Of a DNA stretch of 31,197 nucleotides, positions 23,900 to 31,197 are shown in pieces. The translations under genes and the position numbers were made by a program. Below the pieces are notes generated by a model. It saw only the letters and a program-made list of their open reading frames with translations, did no database searches and was not told the origin of the DNA. This DNA comes from Lachnospiraceae bacterium UBA3282 (GTDB lineage Bacteria; Bacillota; Clostridia; Lachnospirales; Lachnospiraceae). Numbering within the stretch: position 1 is the first letter of the stretch; each line of letters opens with the position of its first letter. The stretch is taken from contig DETS01000118.1 in the NCBI GenBank assembly GCA_002361735.1, forward strand, positions 1 to 31,197. The letters are read 5' to 3'.

Positions 23900-26800
23900 A
23901 TGGGGTTGACGAAATTATCATTAAAGCGTCCGGTGTCCATTGCCATGATTATTCTGGCGCTGGTGGTGTTTGGCGTTTCCTCCATTCCGGGATTCCAATT
24001 GGAACTGACGCCGGATATTGAATTGCCTATGCTCCTTGTTTACACGGTTTATCCGGGAGCGGATCCGGAAAGCGTAGAGGAACTGGTGACGAAAAAGGTG
24101 GAAGCGGCGGGATCGGAACAGAACGGCGTGTCCACTTATACCTCTCAGTCGGCGGAAAATATGTCGATGGTCATGTTTCAGTATGATTACGGGACGGATT
24201 TGGACGATGCATATATGGACCTGAGAACGGCGCTTGATGCGGCGCAGTCTTCCATGCCTGAGGATGCGCAGGAACCGACGATCATAGAGATGTCCATCGA
24301 TCAGATGGAGACGATGGATATCTCCGTAACGGCGGTGGGGGATAGTGACGTTTTAAGTTATGTAAACGATACCATGGTGCCGGAACTGGAGACCATCTCC
24401 GGCGTGGCAGATGTACAGGTGTACGGCGGCAGGGAAAATTATATCCGCGTGCTGTTGGATTCCCGGGCTATGAAAGAATATGGCGTGACGATGAGCAGCA
24501 TTGCGCAGACCGTCGGCGCGATGGACTTTACCGTGCCGGTGGGAGCCGTGAGTCAGGGCTCGCAGGATATCGCGGTATCCAGCAGCGCGGATATTTCCGG
24601 CGTGGTGCAGATTCAGAATATCCCGATTGCTACGGCAAGAGGACAAATCGTACCACTTTCGGAAATTGCCAATGTGAGCGAAAATCAACGGGATGCATCC
24701 AGTATCAGCCGTTATAATGCGCAGGAAAACGTTACGGTGGCGATTACGAAAAAAAAGAGCTTCGGTACCGTGGATGTGACCAGAGATGTGGACAGGGTTT
24801 TGGAACGTCTGCAGGCAGATAATGACGTGGTGGTAATCGAGACGATTTACAACGCCAGCGATATGATCATTTCCTCCCTGTCGTCTGTAGCCAGCACACT
24901 GGCACTGGGCGTACTTCTTTCCATGCTGGTACTCTTCCTCTTTTTCGGAGATATCCGCGCCAGTCTGATCGTGGGAAGCGCGATGCCGATTTCACTGTTT
25001 GCCACTATGATCGGCATGAATCTTCTTGGCTTTTCTTTTAATGTGGTGACTATGGGGGCGCTTGTTATTGCTATCGGTATGATGGTGGACAGCTCTATTG
25101 TGGTTCTGGAGAGTTGTTTCCGTCTAAAGGACGAGACGGGAGAGTATCGGGAAGCGGCGCTCAAGGGAACCGGCGTCGTGACGGCATCCATTATCGCTTC
25201 CACAATCACAACAGTGGTGGTTTACGCGCCTTTAAGCCTGATGGACGGCCTTGCCGGTCAGTTATTCTCACAGTTGGGCATGACCATCATCATGGCGATG
25301 CTTGCATCCCTGATTATGGCAATGACCATTATTCCGCTGCTGTTTGCGAAATTTAAGCCGGTGGAGAAAAAGGAACTGCCGATCAACAAGCTGCTTCGGA
25401 AAATTAACGGCGGTTATGATAAGCTTTTACGCAGACTTTTACCGAAGAAACTTCTTGTTTTGGTTGTCTCGGTGTTTCTTCTGGTGGCGGCATTTATGCT
25501 GGTAAGCCATATCAATACGGAACTGATGCCGAGCATGGACGAACATGCTTTTGCCATTACAGCGAGTTTCCGTTCCGGTACAAAGATAGAGCAGATAGAG
25601 GAACAGACGAGTTTCCTTGAGGAGATGGCGGAAGCAGATGCAAATATAGATCACTACTCTTACAGTGTTTCCGGTGATTCGGCCACCCTGACGGCATATC
25701 TTGTAAAGGACTGCGAACTTTCCACGGGGGAAGCAATCGAGCAGTATACGAGGGCGCTGGCGGATCTGACCAATATGGATATCAGTATCAGTGCCAGCGG
25801 CGCCAGCATGACTGCTATGATGAGCACGGGTATTGAGGTTGATTTGGTGGGTCGCGATTTGGATGATTTGCGCGTGGCGGCAAAGCAGGTACAGGATATG
25901 ATGCAGGGGATCCCCGGTATTTTACAGACTTCCTCCAATCTTTCGGAGGCGTCCACACAGGCGAAAATTATCGTTGATCCGCTGAAAAGTATGGCGGCAG
26001 GGCTTGCCCCTGTTCAGGTGGCGGGCGAGATGTACAATACCTTAAGCGGTATCGAAGCGGTGAAACTAAAAAGAAGCGGGCAGGAATTCAGCGTGCGGCT
26101 GGAATATCCGGAGAACGAATATGAGGGAATGAACGATTTGCTGAATATGACGCTTACCACGCCGTATGGCACGCAGATTCCGCTCTCGGAGATCGCGGCG
26201 GTGGAGTATCAGGATGCGCCTGTAACGTTGACCCGTGTGGACGGCATCTATCAGGCGGCGGTGACGGCAAGTGCTACGGAGGAAGCCAGATTCACGGCGC
26301 AGGACGCGGTGGATGCTGCAATGGAGAAAATGGTGTTTCCGAGGGGCGTTTCACGGGCCACCAGCATGATGGACGATATGATCATGGATGAGTTTAAGTC
26401 GATCATCATTGCCATTTTTGTGGCGGTGTTTCTGATCTTTCTCGTGATGGCCATGCAGTTTGAGTCTCCACGCTTTTCCATGATGGTCATGATGAGTATT
26501 CCTTTTGCGCTGATCGGCTCTTTCGGGCTGTTGTATGTAACGGGTACTACGATGAGCATGGTATCCCTGATGGGCGTACTCATGCTTGTGGGTATCGTGG
26601 TGAATAACGGTATTTTGTATGTGGATACGGCAAACCGTTTGCGGGAAGAAATGCCGCTTGATGAGGCGCTCATCCAGAGCGGGCAGATTCGTTTGAGACC
26701 GATTCTGATGACAACGCTGACGACCATCCTCTCTATGGTGCCTATGTCTTTGGGCATTGGAGACGGCTCCGTGATGATGGAGGGCATGGCTATGGTCATC

Positions 26801-26944
26801 ATCGGCGGTTTGATTGCTTCCACGATATTGATCCTGCTGTTGATGCCGACCTTCTATCTCATCATTGATAAGCGGAGCAGGAAAGAGAAGAGACGACTGA
26901 AAAAGGAGAAAAGACGGGAACAAAAAGAAAATAAATCGACGTAA
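23900..26944 (+). CDS. RND-family efflux permease
   Basis: 1014 residues, the standard length for a single-chain RND permease, with twelve membrane segments in two halves each carrying a large external loop. The start LSLKRPVSIAMIILALVVFG and the loop entry ELTPDIELPMLLVYTVYPGA are typical of the HAE family. The segment-4 motif is GMMVDSSIVVLES (Asp397-Ser398), so the Asp-Asp pair of AcrB is Asp-Ser here; segment 10 has GIVVNNGILYVDT, with Asn where AcrB has Lys. Both variations are known from non-proteobacterial relatives, so an altered proton relay, not a dead pump, is likely. It ends in a lysine-rich cytoplasmic tail. Coupled to the adaptor upstream; substrates cannot be read from sequence. 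Confidence 0.93.
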   Translation: MGLTKLSLKRPVSIAMIILALVVFGVSSIPGFQLELTPDIELPMLLVYTVYPGADPESVEELVTKKVEAAGSEQNGVSTYTSQSAENMSMVMFQYDYGTDLDDAYMDLRTALDAAQSSMPEDAQEPTIIEMSIDQMETMDISVTAVGDSDVLSYVNDTMVPELETISGVADVQVYGGRENYIRVLLDSRAMKEYGVTMSSIAQTVGAMDFTVPVGAVSQGSQDIAVSSSADISGVVQIQNIPIATARGQIVPLSEIANVSENQRDASSISRYNAQENVTVAITKKKSFGTVDVTRDVDRVLERLQADNDVVVIETIYNASDMIISSLSSVASTLALGVLLSMLVLFLFFGDIRASLIVGSAMPISLFATMIGMNLLGFSFNVVTMGALVIAIGMMVDSSIVVLESCFRLKDETGEYREAALKGTGVVTASIIASTITTVVVYAPLSLMDGLAGQLFSQLGMTIIMAMLASLIMAMTIIPLLFAKFKPVEKKELPINKLLRKINGGYDKLLRRLLPKKLLVLVVSVFLLVAAFMLVSHINTELMPSMDEHAFAITASFRSGTKIEQIEEQTSFLEEMAEADANIDHYSYSVSGDSATLTAYLVKDCELSTGEAIEQYTRALADLTNMDISISASGASMTAMMSTGIEVDLVGRDLDDLRVAAKQVQDMMQGIPGILQTSSNLSEASTQAKIIVDPLKSMAAGLAPVQVAGEMYNTLSGIEAVKLKRSGQEFSVRLEYPENEYEGMNDLLNMTLTTPYGTQIPLSEIAAVEYQDAPVTLTRVDGIYQAAVTASATEEARFTAQDAVDAAMEKMVFPRGVSRATSMMDDMIMDEFKSIIIAIFVAVFLIFLVMAMQFESPRFSMMVMMSIPFALIGSFGLLYVTGTTMSMVSLMGVLMLVGIVVNNGILYVDTANRLREEMPLDEALIQSGQIRLRPILMTTLTTILSMVPMSLGIGDGSVMMEGMAMVIIGGLIASTILILLLMPTFYLIIDKRSRKEKRRLKKEKRREQKENKST

Positions 26945-26950
26945 GAAAAG

Positions 26951-26994
26951 AAAACCGATTTCAGACCCTTAGCGGATCTGGAATCGGTCTTTTC
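26951..26994. terminator. Bidirectional terminator between RND permease and diguanylate cyclase
   Basis: ACCGATTTCAGACCC (26954-26968)/GGATCTGGAATCGGT (26974-26988) with a few wobbles or mismatches. TCTTTT follows on the + strand, and the minus strand reads a T-rich TTTTCTTTTC after it. The TAA of the minus-strand gene lies in the loop, so the last codons of that gene form one stem arm. Confidence 0.8.
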
Positions 26995-28390
26995 CATTCC
27001 ATTTGGCTTCGTAGAGCGCTTTGTCGGCGGTTTGATAGAGGGTCTCATAAGAGGATGCACAGCTTGCGGCGGCGCCTACACCAATGCTGGCTGAAAGTTT
27101 CTGGTGAGGAAACTTGTTGTCAAAGGTTTGGTGTATGACAGACATAAATTTATTGAGCATACTTTCCGTTTCCGTCGTGGTAATATCACGGCCGACGAAT
27201 ACGGCAAATTCGTCGCCGGCAAGGCGGGATACGATATCTTTGTTCCGATTGAAATAATTTTCTAAAACGGTGGCAAATTCTTTAAGTACCTGATCGCCGA
27301 CGGGATGTCCAAGCTGGTCATTGATCAACTTAAAGTTATCCATATCAATGATCATCAGCATGCCCTGTCCGGGACGCTCCTCCAGAGAAAGCTGCACGAG
27401 TTCCTCAAAGCCTTCCCGGTTGAGCAGCCTGGTGAGTGGATCAAGCCTTGCATTGGTGCGAATCGTACTCATTTCCCTGGAAAAGAGGGAGGTTAGGATA
27501 AAGAGAACGATGCAGGCAATCACGGCAAGAAGCAGCATGGGAAATTCTATCCGCCACAGATCTTTTAATACCTCATTGCGGTTCATGCAGGTGATAAAGT
27601 ACCAATCGGTATCCGGAATCACATTGATATCTACAAAAAAGACACTCTCATCACCGAGAACGGAACTTTGTCCCGTTTTTTCGGCATCCAGGAGGCGGCT
27701 GACATTTTGATAGAGCAGGGAGTCGCTCCGGCTGTTTAAGGAGAGTCCGACCATGGCGGCATTGGAATCGGCAACAATGAGCCTGCTTTCTCTTGTGACA
27801 AAGAAGGCATGTTCGATGTTATCGGAGGTGACTTCGCTGACAAGCTGGGAAGCATAGTCCAGATAAACATCCGTGGACAGTACTGTTACCGCGGGGGCGG
27901 TATTCAGACGGCAGGTGACACTCACACAGGTGCCGCCGGTCATGGCGTCTACATAGGGCTCCCCGAACGTAAAGTGATCATGGCTTAGCCCCTCTATGTA
28001 CCAATCCCGCTCCGTCACCACAAAGTCTTCGTCGGGGACCCAGCCGGAAGCGTCAAAGTAATTGCCCCGATCATCGCCCATATAGAGACCGTAAGGATAA
28101 GCGTCATGGGTACCGGCACTGGTGTTCATCAGATCATAAGTATCTTCATTGTCTAAACCGAGCTGCTCGATCATGGTCTTGTAGATAGTTACTTCGTTTA
28201 ATACGGATTTCGCCCATGTGCTGATTTCTTCCGCATAGTATTGAGATTCTAAAGCTAATTTTTCCTTTGATAAGGTCAGGACCTCCCTGCGGGCGAGCAT
28301 GAAATAAATGACGATCATAATGAGAACGACGGGAACGATGGTGCCGACCAGCTTTATGTTGGCCCAGATATAGCGACGCTTAGCTTTCAA
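26969..28390 (-). CDS. Membrane-bound diguanylate cyclase with dCache sensor
   Basis: 473 residues on the minus strand, starting at a TTG (28390-28388) with a near-perfect GGGAGG six bases before it; no in-frame ATG is better placed. Layout: membrane segment about 12-34, an extracytoplasmic dCache-like sensor of ~250 residues (ASGWVPDEDFVVTERDWYIE, GEPYVDAMTGGTCVSVTCRL), membrane segment about 288-308, then GGDEF. The domain opens DPLTRLLNREGFEELV, and the signature is AGDEF (391-395): Gly392, Asp393 and Glu394 are kept and Ala in the first position is a known active variant. The inhibitory site RNKD (382-385) stands exactly five residues before it, so product inhibition is expected. It should make c-di-GMP from GTP in response to an external ligand. 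Confidence 0.94.
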   Translation of the reverse strand: MKAKRRYIWANIKLVGTIVPVVLIMIVIYFMLARREVLTLSKEKLALESQYYAEEISTWAKSVLNEVTIYKTMIEQLGLDNEDTYDLMNTSAGTHDAYPYGLYMGDDRGNYFDASGWVPDEDFVVTERDWYIEGLSHDHFTFGEPYVDAMTGGTCVSVTCRLNTAPAVTVLSTDVYLDYASQLVSEVTSDNIEHAFFVTRESRLIVADSNAAMVGLSLNSRSDSLLYQNVSRLLDAEKTGQSSVLGDESVFFVDINVIPDTDWYFITCMNRNEVLKDLWRIEFPMLLLAVIACIVLFILTSLFSREMSTIRTNARLDPLTRLLNREGFEELVQLSLEERPGQGMLMIIDMDNFKLINDQLGHPVGDQVLKEFATVLENYFNRNKDIVSRLAGDEFAVFVGRDITTTETESMLNKFMSVIHQTFDNKFPHQKLSASIGVGAAASCASSYETLYQTADKALYEAKWNGKDRFQIR

Positions 28391-28401
28391 TGGTTTCCTC
28401 C

Positions 28402-28416
28402 CAACATGAAATGTTG
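28402..28416 (-). promoter_or_regulatory. Perfect inverted repeat abutting the cyclase ribosome site
   Basis: CAACAT-GAA-ATGTTG, six-base perfect arms with a three-base centre, sharing its outermost base with the CCTCCC complement of the Shine-Dalgarno sequence. In the mRNA this is a small hairpin touching the ribosome site; as DNA it could be an operator. Confidence 0.45.
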
Positions 28417-28441
28417 TTTTAACGGTCCAATAACTGTTTTC

Positions 28442-28469
28442 ATCTTATCATATACGGAAAGAAAGTCAA
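28442..28469 (-). promoter_or_regulatory. Probable promoter of the diguanylate cyclase gene
   Basis: On the minus strand TTGACT (28469-28464), 16-bp spacer, TAAGAT (28447-28442). It gives a leader of about 45 bases that includes the small inverted repeat. Confidence 0.5.
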
Positions 28470-28482
28470 CCCGGCGGCTCTA

Positions 28483-28511
28483 TTGACAAATGGGCGCTAA
28501 AATGCTAACGT
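28483..28511 (+). promoter_or_regulatory. Candidate promoter region of the sensor kinase gene
   Basis: A perfect TTGACA (28483-28488) has only TAACGT (28506-28511) at 17 bp. A perfect TATAAT (28553-28558) directly touches the preferred start ATG but has no good -35. One of these probably drives the gene; which one cannot be decided from sequence. Confidence 0.35.
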
Positions 28512-28558
28512 TGTGGCGAAACGATAATCGGACAGGCAAAGGGTATGGTCTTTATAAT

Positions 28559-30040
28559 ATGAAATATTCGATGAAAAGACAATTCGCTTTTCTTTTTATT
28601 GCACTGACCACGGGCACGATCCTGTTGTGCCTGCTCTTAAATTCGACGCTTCTTGGAACCTATTACCTTAATAAGAAACAAAATGCGCTGGTGAGCGCGT
28701 ATTACAGTATCAACGCAGCTTCCAGTGCAGGCGATATCACCACGGAGGAGTATGATATCGAGCTGAAAAAGATCTGCGAGAAGTACAATATCCAAGTGCT
28801 GGTGGCGGATGGGGAGTCGCAGGCGGTCAAATATTCCATGAATGATCCGCAGACAGTATTAAAGCAGCTCTTTGATAATATTTTTCTGGGAGTGGACGAG
28901 GAGAGTCTGCTGCAGAATACAACAAGCTATAAGATGCGGGTGGTTCGTGACTTTAAGACCCAGACTGAGTATATCGAAATGTGGGGGATGCTGGACAACG
29001 GATATTTCTTTATTCTGCGCAGTGCGCTTGAGGGCATCAGGGAAAGCGTGTCCATATCCAATCACTTTCTTGCCTATGTGGGTGTGGCAGCGATCCTTGT
29101 CAGTGTACTTCTGGCGGTCTGGATCTCCAATCGCGTTACCAAACCGATTCTGGAACTGGCAAAGATATCGGAGCGCATGAAACATCTGGATTTTGATGCA
29201 AAGTACAGTGGGCAGGATAAGACGGAGATTGCCATTCTGGGAAATAATGTCAATGAACTTTCAGAGGCGCTTGAGGCTACCATCTCCGAATTGAAGACGG
29301 CGAATAATGAGCTGTTAAAAGATATTGAGAGAAAGGACAGAGTGGACGAAAGACGCAGGGAGTTTCTTTCCAATGTTTCACATGAACTGAAAACGCCTCT
29401 TGCCCTGATCCAAGGTTATGCGGAAGGGTTAAAGGAAGGAATCAATGATGATGCGGAGAGCAGGGAATTTTACTGTGATGTCATCATGGATGAGGCGGCA
29501 AAGATGAATACTATGGTGAAAAATCTTCTCACCCTCAATCAGCTGGAGGCAGGGAATGAAATCGTGAGTATGGAGCGCTTTGATGTTACGATGCTTGTGA
29601 AAAACCAGATTACTGCCTCTGATATCCTGTTGAAACAAAATGGAATATCCGTCCGCATGGAGGACTACGGGGCAATCTATGTCTGGGGAGATGAGTTTCG
29701 GGTGGAGGAGGTCTTTCGCAATTACCTGACCAACGCCATCAACTATGCGCAGGGAGAAAAGATTATTGATGTCAAAATCCTCGAGACGCAGGGGCGGGTG
29801 AGAATCTCCGTATTTAATACCGGCAGCCCGATTCCGGAGGAAAGTGTTGCCCATTTGTGGGAGAAATTTTATAAGGTAGATAAGGCGAGGACCAGGGAGT
29901 ATGGCGGCAGCGGCATCGGACTTTCCATCGTCAAGGCGATCATGGAATCCATGAATCAAAAATACGGTGTGATCAATTACGACAACGGCGTGGAATTTTG
30001 GTTTGAGCTGGATCCGGCGCAGCCTCATGAGAGATCATAA
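28559..30040 (+). CDS. Membrane sensor histidine kinase (VanS/PhoR type)
   Basis: 493 residues from the ATG at 28559 (MKYSMKRQFAF); the frame is open to an ATG at 28490, but that start abuts the TTGACA hexamer and adds a polar stretch unusual for this family, so the start is uncertain. Membrane segment 1 (about 9-29), external sensor of ~140 residues, membrane segment 2 (about 171-192), HAMP, HisKA with His275 (SNVSHELKTPLALIQGY), and ATPase with VFRNYLTNAINYA, a NTGSPI box and GGSGIGLSIVKAI. It is an ordinary transmembrane kinase that should pair with an OmpR-type regulator. None is adjacent; the nearest is at 18256-18933. A lipoprotein gene with its own promoter follows. Confidence 0.92.
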   Translation: MKYSMKRQFAFLFIALTTGTILLCLLLNSTLLGTYYLNKKQNALVSAYYSINAASSAGDITTEEYDIELKKICEKYNIQVLVADGESQAVKYSMNDPQTVLKQLFDNIFLGVDEESLLQNTTSYKMRVVRDFKTQTEYIEMWGMLDNGYFFILRSALEGIRESVSISNHFLAYVGVAAILVSVLLAVWISNRVTKPILELAKISERMKHLDFDAKYSGQDKTEIAILGNNVNELSEALEATISELKTANNELLKDIERKDRVDERRREFLSNVSHELKTPLALIQGYAEGLKEGINDDAESREFYCDVIMDEAAKMNTMVKNLLTLNQLEAGNEIVSMERFDVTMLVKNQITASDILLKQNGISVRMEDYGAIYVWGDEFRVEEVFRNYLTNAINYAQGEKIIDVKILETQGRVRISVFNTGSPIPEESVAHLWEKFYKVDKARTREYGGSGIGLSIVKAIMESMNQKYGVINYDNGVEFWFELDPAQPHERS

Positions 30041-30085
30041 AGGATATGCCTTCGGTAAGTTCGGCGCAATGGAGGATGTTTTGAC

Positions 30086-30114
30086 TTGTAAGAATAGAAA
30101 TAGTAGAGTATAAT
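30086..30114 (+). promoter_or_regulatory. Promoter of the lipoprotein gene
   Basis: TTGTAA (30086-30091), 17 bp, TATAAT (30109-30114, perfect). An alternative TTGACT at 30081 would need a 22-bp spacer. Predicted leader about 47 bases. Confidence 0.65.
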
Positions 30115-30167
30115 AAAAAAGCACACATATTTTTAATATAGAAACCAGAGTACAGGGAGATACCGAC

Positions 30168-30902
30168 GTGAAAAAGGTAAGTATGCTTTTAGGCAGTTTG
30201 GCAGTGACGCTGCTGATGACGGGCTGTGGCGAGATGCCGAATTTAACACAGGATGAAACGGAATTGATATCAGAATATGCAGTGGGAGTGCTGTTAAAAT
30301 ATGACACAGCTCATGGCAGACGGCTGGTTGATACTTCGGGCTATGAGCTTGCAGTGGAAGAACCGGAACCAGAGGAGCCGGTGGCAGAGCCGGAGGAACC
30401 TGCGGAAGAAGAGCAGCAGGAACCGGAAGAACCTGTAGTAATGGATGTGAGCCGGGATGAGGAGGAGACGCAGCCGGCGATTACTTCCGTGGAACAGTAT
30501 TATGGCATTCCCAATATTGCAATCTCTTATCAGGGGTGCGAGATAGCAGATTCCTATCCGCCGACAGGTGAGGATGATACGTTGTTTTTCTCTATGGATG
30601 CAACTCCGGGGCAACAGCTTCTGGTATTAAAATTTAACGCGCAGAATCTGAGTGGAGAGGATCAGGCACTGAATATGCTTGGATATGGCGCGACTTTTCG
30701 TGTTTCCGTCAACGGGGAGCCCAGCAAAGGCGCTTTGGCTACCATGTTGGTTAACGATATGCAGACCTATAATTCTGTGATACCGGCGAACACTTCTGCG
30801 GAGCTGGTCAGCATCGTGGAGGTACCGCAGGGAACCAATCCCGGAACGATCGATTTTATCCTTCGAGGCGGCGAGACGGACGGCACCCTGCATTTGCAGT
30901 AA
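30168..30902 (+). CDS. Lipoprotein with acidic Pro/Glu linker, unknown function
   Basis: 244 residues from a GTG with AGGGAGA upstream at good distance. The signal peptide MKKVSMLLGSLAVTLLMTGC ends in a lipobox with Cys20, so the protein is lipid-anchored outside the cell membrane. A short conserved-looking segment follows (LTQDETELISEYAVGVLLKY), then a linker of about 45 residues made mostly of Glu and Pro (EPEPEEPVAEPEEPAEEEQQ), then a C-terminal beta-rich domain (LLVLKFNAQNLSGEDQALNM, FRVSVNGEPS, SIVEVPQGT) resembling the DUF4352/DUF5067 immunoglobulin-like group; that likeness is by eye. The linker probably spans the wall. A strong composite terminator follows. Confidence 0.8.
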   Translation: MKKVSMLLGSLAVTLLMTGCGEMPNLTQDETELISEYAVGVLLKYDTAHGRRLVDTSGYELAVEEPEPEEPVAEPEEPAEEEQQEPEEPVVMDVSRDEEETQPAITSVEQYYGIPNIAISYQGCEIADSYPPTGEDDTLFFSMDATPGQQLLVLKFNAQNLSGEDQALNMLGYGATFRVSVNGEPSKGALATMLVNDMQTYNSVIPANTSAELVSIVEVPQGTNPGTIDFILRGGETDGTLHLQ

Positions 30903-30907
30903 GCGGG

Positions 30908-30946
30908 GGCTTTTGACAGAGCCCAAAAAGTTTGTAACTTTTTTTG
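30908..30946 (+). terminator. Composite terminator after the lipoprotein gene
   Basis: GGGCT (30908-30912)/AGCCC (30921-30925) is followed at once by AAAAAGTT (30926-30933)/AACTTTTT (30937-30944) and more Ts to 30946. The A-T hairpin plus T-run makes efficient termination likely. Confidence 0.75.
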
Positions 30947-30967
30947 GAAATAAAATGAAAAAAGGGC

Positions 30968-30996
30968 TTGACGATGCGAAACGGGTGTGGTAGTAT
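30968..30996 (+). promoter_or_regulatory. Strong promoter in front of the structured RNA region
   Basis: TTGACG (30968-30973, 5/6), exactly 17 bp, TAGTAT (30991-30996, 4/6). Predicted start near 31002, right at the first arm of the nested hairpins. No gene follows within the window. Confidence 0.65.
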
Positions 30997-31002
30997 CTAT
31001 TT

Positions 31003-31131
31003 TGTTGCGCAAGAGTAAATCCCTTTCAGAAAGAGTAAATTCCTCACGGAATTAACTCTGCGAGAATACTTCGTATTCTCGGGATTAACTCCACGAGGAT
31101 GCAAGCATCCTCTCCGAGTAAATTTGCAACA
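31003..31131 (+). ncRNA. Putative structured RNA or leader, multi-helix, unidentified
   Basis: A closing helix TGTTGC (31003-31008)/GCAACA (31126-31131) encloses: GAGTAAATCCC (31013-31023)/GGGATTAACTC (31081-31091), one A-A mismatch; inside it GAGTAAATTCC (31033-31043)/GGAATTAACTC (31048-31058), the same mismatch; CGAGAATAC (31061-31069)/GTATTCTCG (31073-31081); and GAGGATGC (31095-31102)/GCATCCTC (31105-31112). GAGTAAAT also recurs unpaired at 31116 and 31183. No open frame covers it. The last 66 bases to the window edge hold a second GCAAC (31160-31164) that could compete for the closing helix, and a TTGACA at 31141 without a -10. It could be a free RNA, a leader of a gene or rRNA operon beyond the edge, or a repeat element. 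Confidence 0.5.
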
Positions 31132-31197
31132 CACTGAACCTTGACAAATAAACAGTAATGCAACCCTGAAAGATAAACCTAAGAGTAAATTTCTTAC

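Noticed and set aside
26251..26923. Two overlapping minus-strand frames of 190 codons opposite the permease
   Set aside because: Antisense shadows of the RND gene; one is His/Arg-rich and the other Ile/Met/Ser-rich without any domain.
31141..31175. TTGACA at 31141 as a second promoter near the window end
   Set aside because: There is no acceptable -10 at 15-19 bp. The sequence around it (CTTGACAAATAAACAGT) resembles leader motifs near rRNA genes in Firmicutes, but with no rRNA visible this could not be supported either.
31013..31190. Recurring GAGTAAAT read as a CRISPR-like array
   Set aside because: The copies are only eight bases, spacing is irregular (20, 83 and 67 bases) and the intervals contain hairpins rather than unique spacers.

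Overview
The window looks like chromosomal DNA of a Gram-positive Clostridia member, most likely Lachnospiraceae. This rests on a perfect CIRCE operator in front of groESL, strong AGGAGG-type ribosome sites, a long bifunctional RelA/SpoT followed by a glyoxalase-II-like hydrolase, the secG-smpB-ssrA block with a tmRNA tag ending NLAYAA, and many sensor proteins plus an RND pump with a lipoprotein adaptor and no outer-membrane channel. The genus is inference.

Layout. 1-900: 3' part of an Rpn/YhgA-like nuclease gene. 901-3930: a degenerate GGDEF protein, then three overlapping or tightly spaced genes for single-pass membrane proteins, two with N-terminal zinc ribbons. 4031-6268: CIRCE-controlled groES-groEL. 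6269-6592: no full gene on the + strand, but hairpins, a 57-codon minus-strand relic resembling the end of a nucleotidyltransferase, and the relA promoter. 6593-9690: relA/spoT and an MBL-fold hydrolase. 9767-10540: TraX-like membrane protein. 10651-14524: three genes for a metallopeptidase-like/VWA protein, a MoxR-type AAA+ ATPase and a leucine-rich-repeat protein, which look like one chaperone-like module. 14564-15842: secG, smpB and ssrA (tmRNA). 15844-21968: chemoreceptor, unknown membrane protein, OmpR-type response regulator and soluble double-receiver hybrid kinase. 22127-26944: RND efflux pair. 26969-28390 (minus strand): membrane diguanylate cyclase. 28559-30902: VanS-like sensor kinase and an acidic-linker lipoprotein. 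30968-31197: a strong promoter followed by a highly structured, protein-free RNA region that runs to the window edge.

How the genes work together. The first half is housekeeping for protein quality control and stringent response (GroESL, RelA, SecG, SmpB/tmRNA), with the MoxR/VWA/LRR module between them. The second half is signal transduction (MCP, response regulator, two kinases, diguanylate cyclase) around an RND pump.

Most notable non-gene signals. (a) A dispersed structured element occurs twice, directly after groES and after relA, with compensatory changes in its outer stem. (b) The nested-hairpin RNA at 31003-31131 lies behind a near-consensus promoter. (c) A 57-codon relic sits antisense between groEL and relA. 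No CRISPR array, insertion sequence, tRNA or rRNA gene was recognised.
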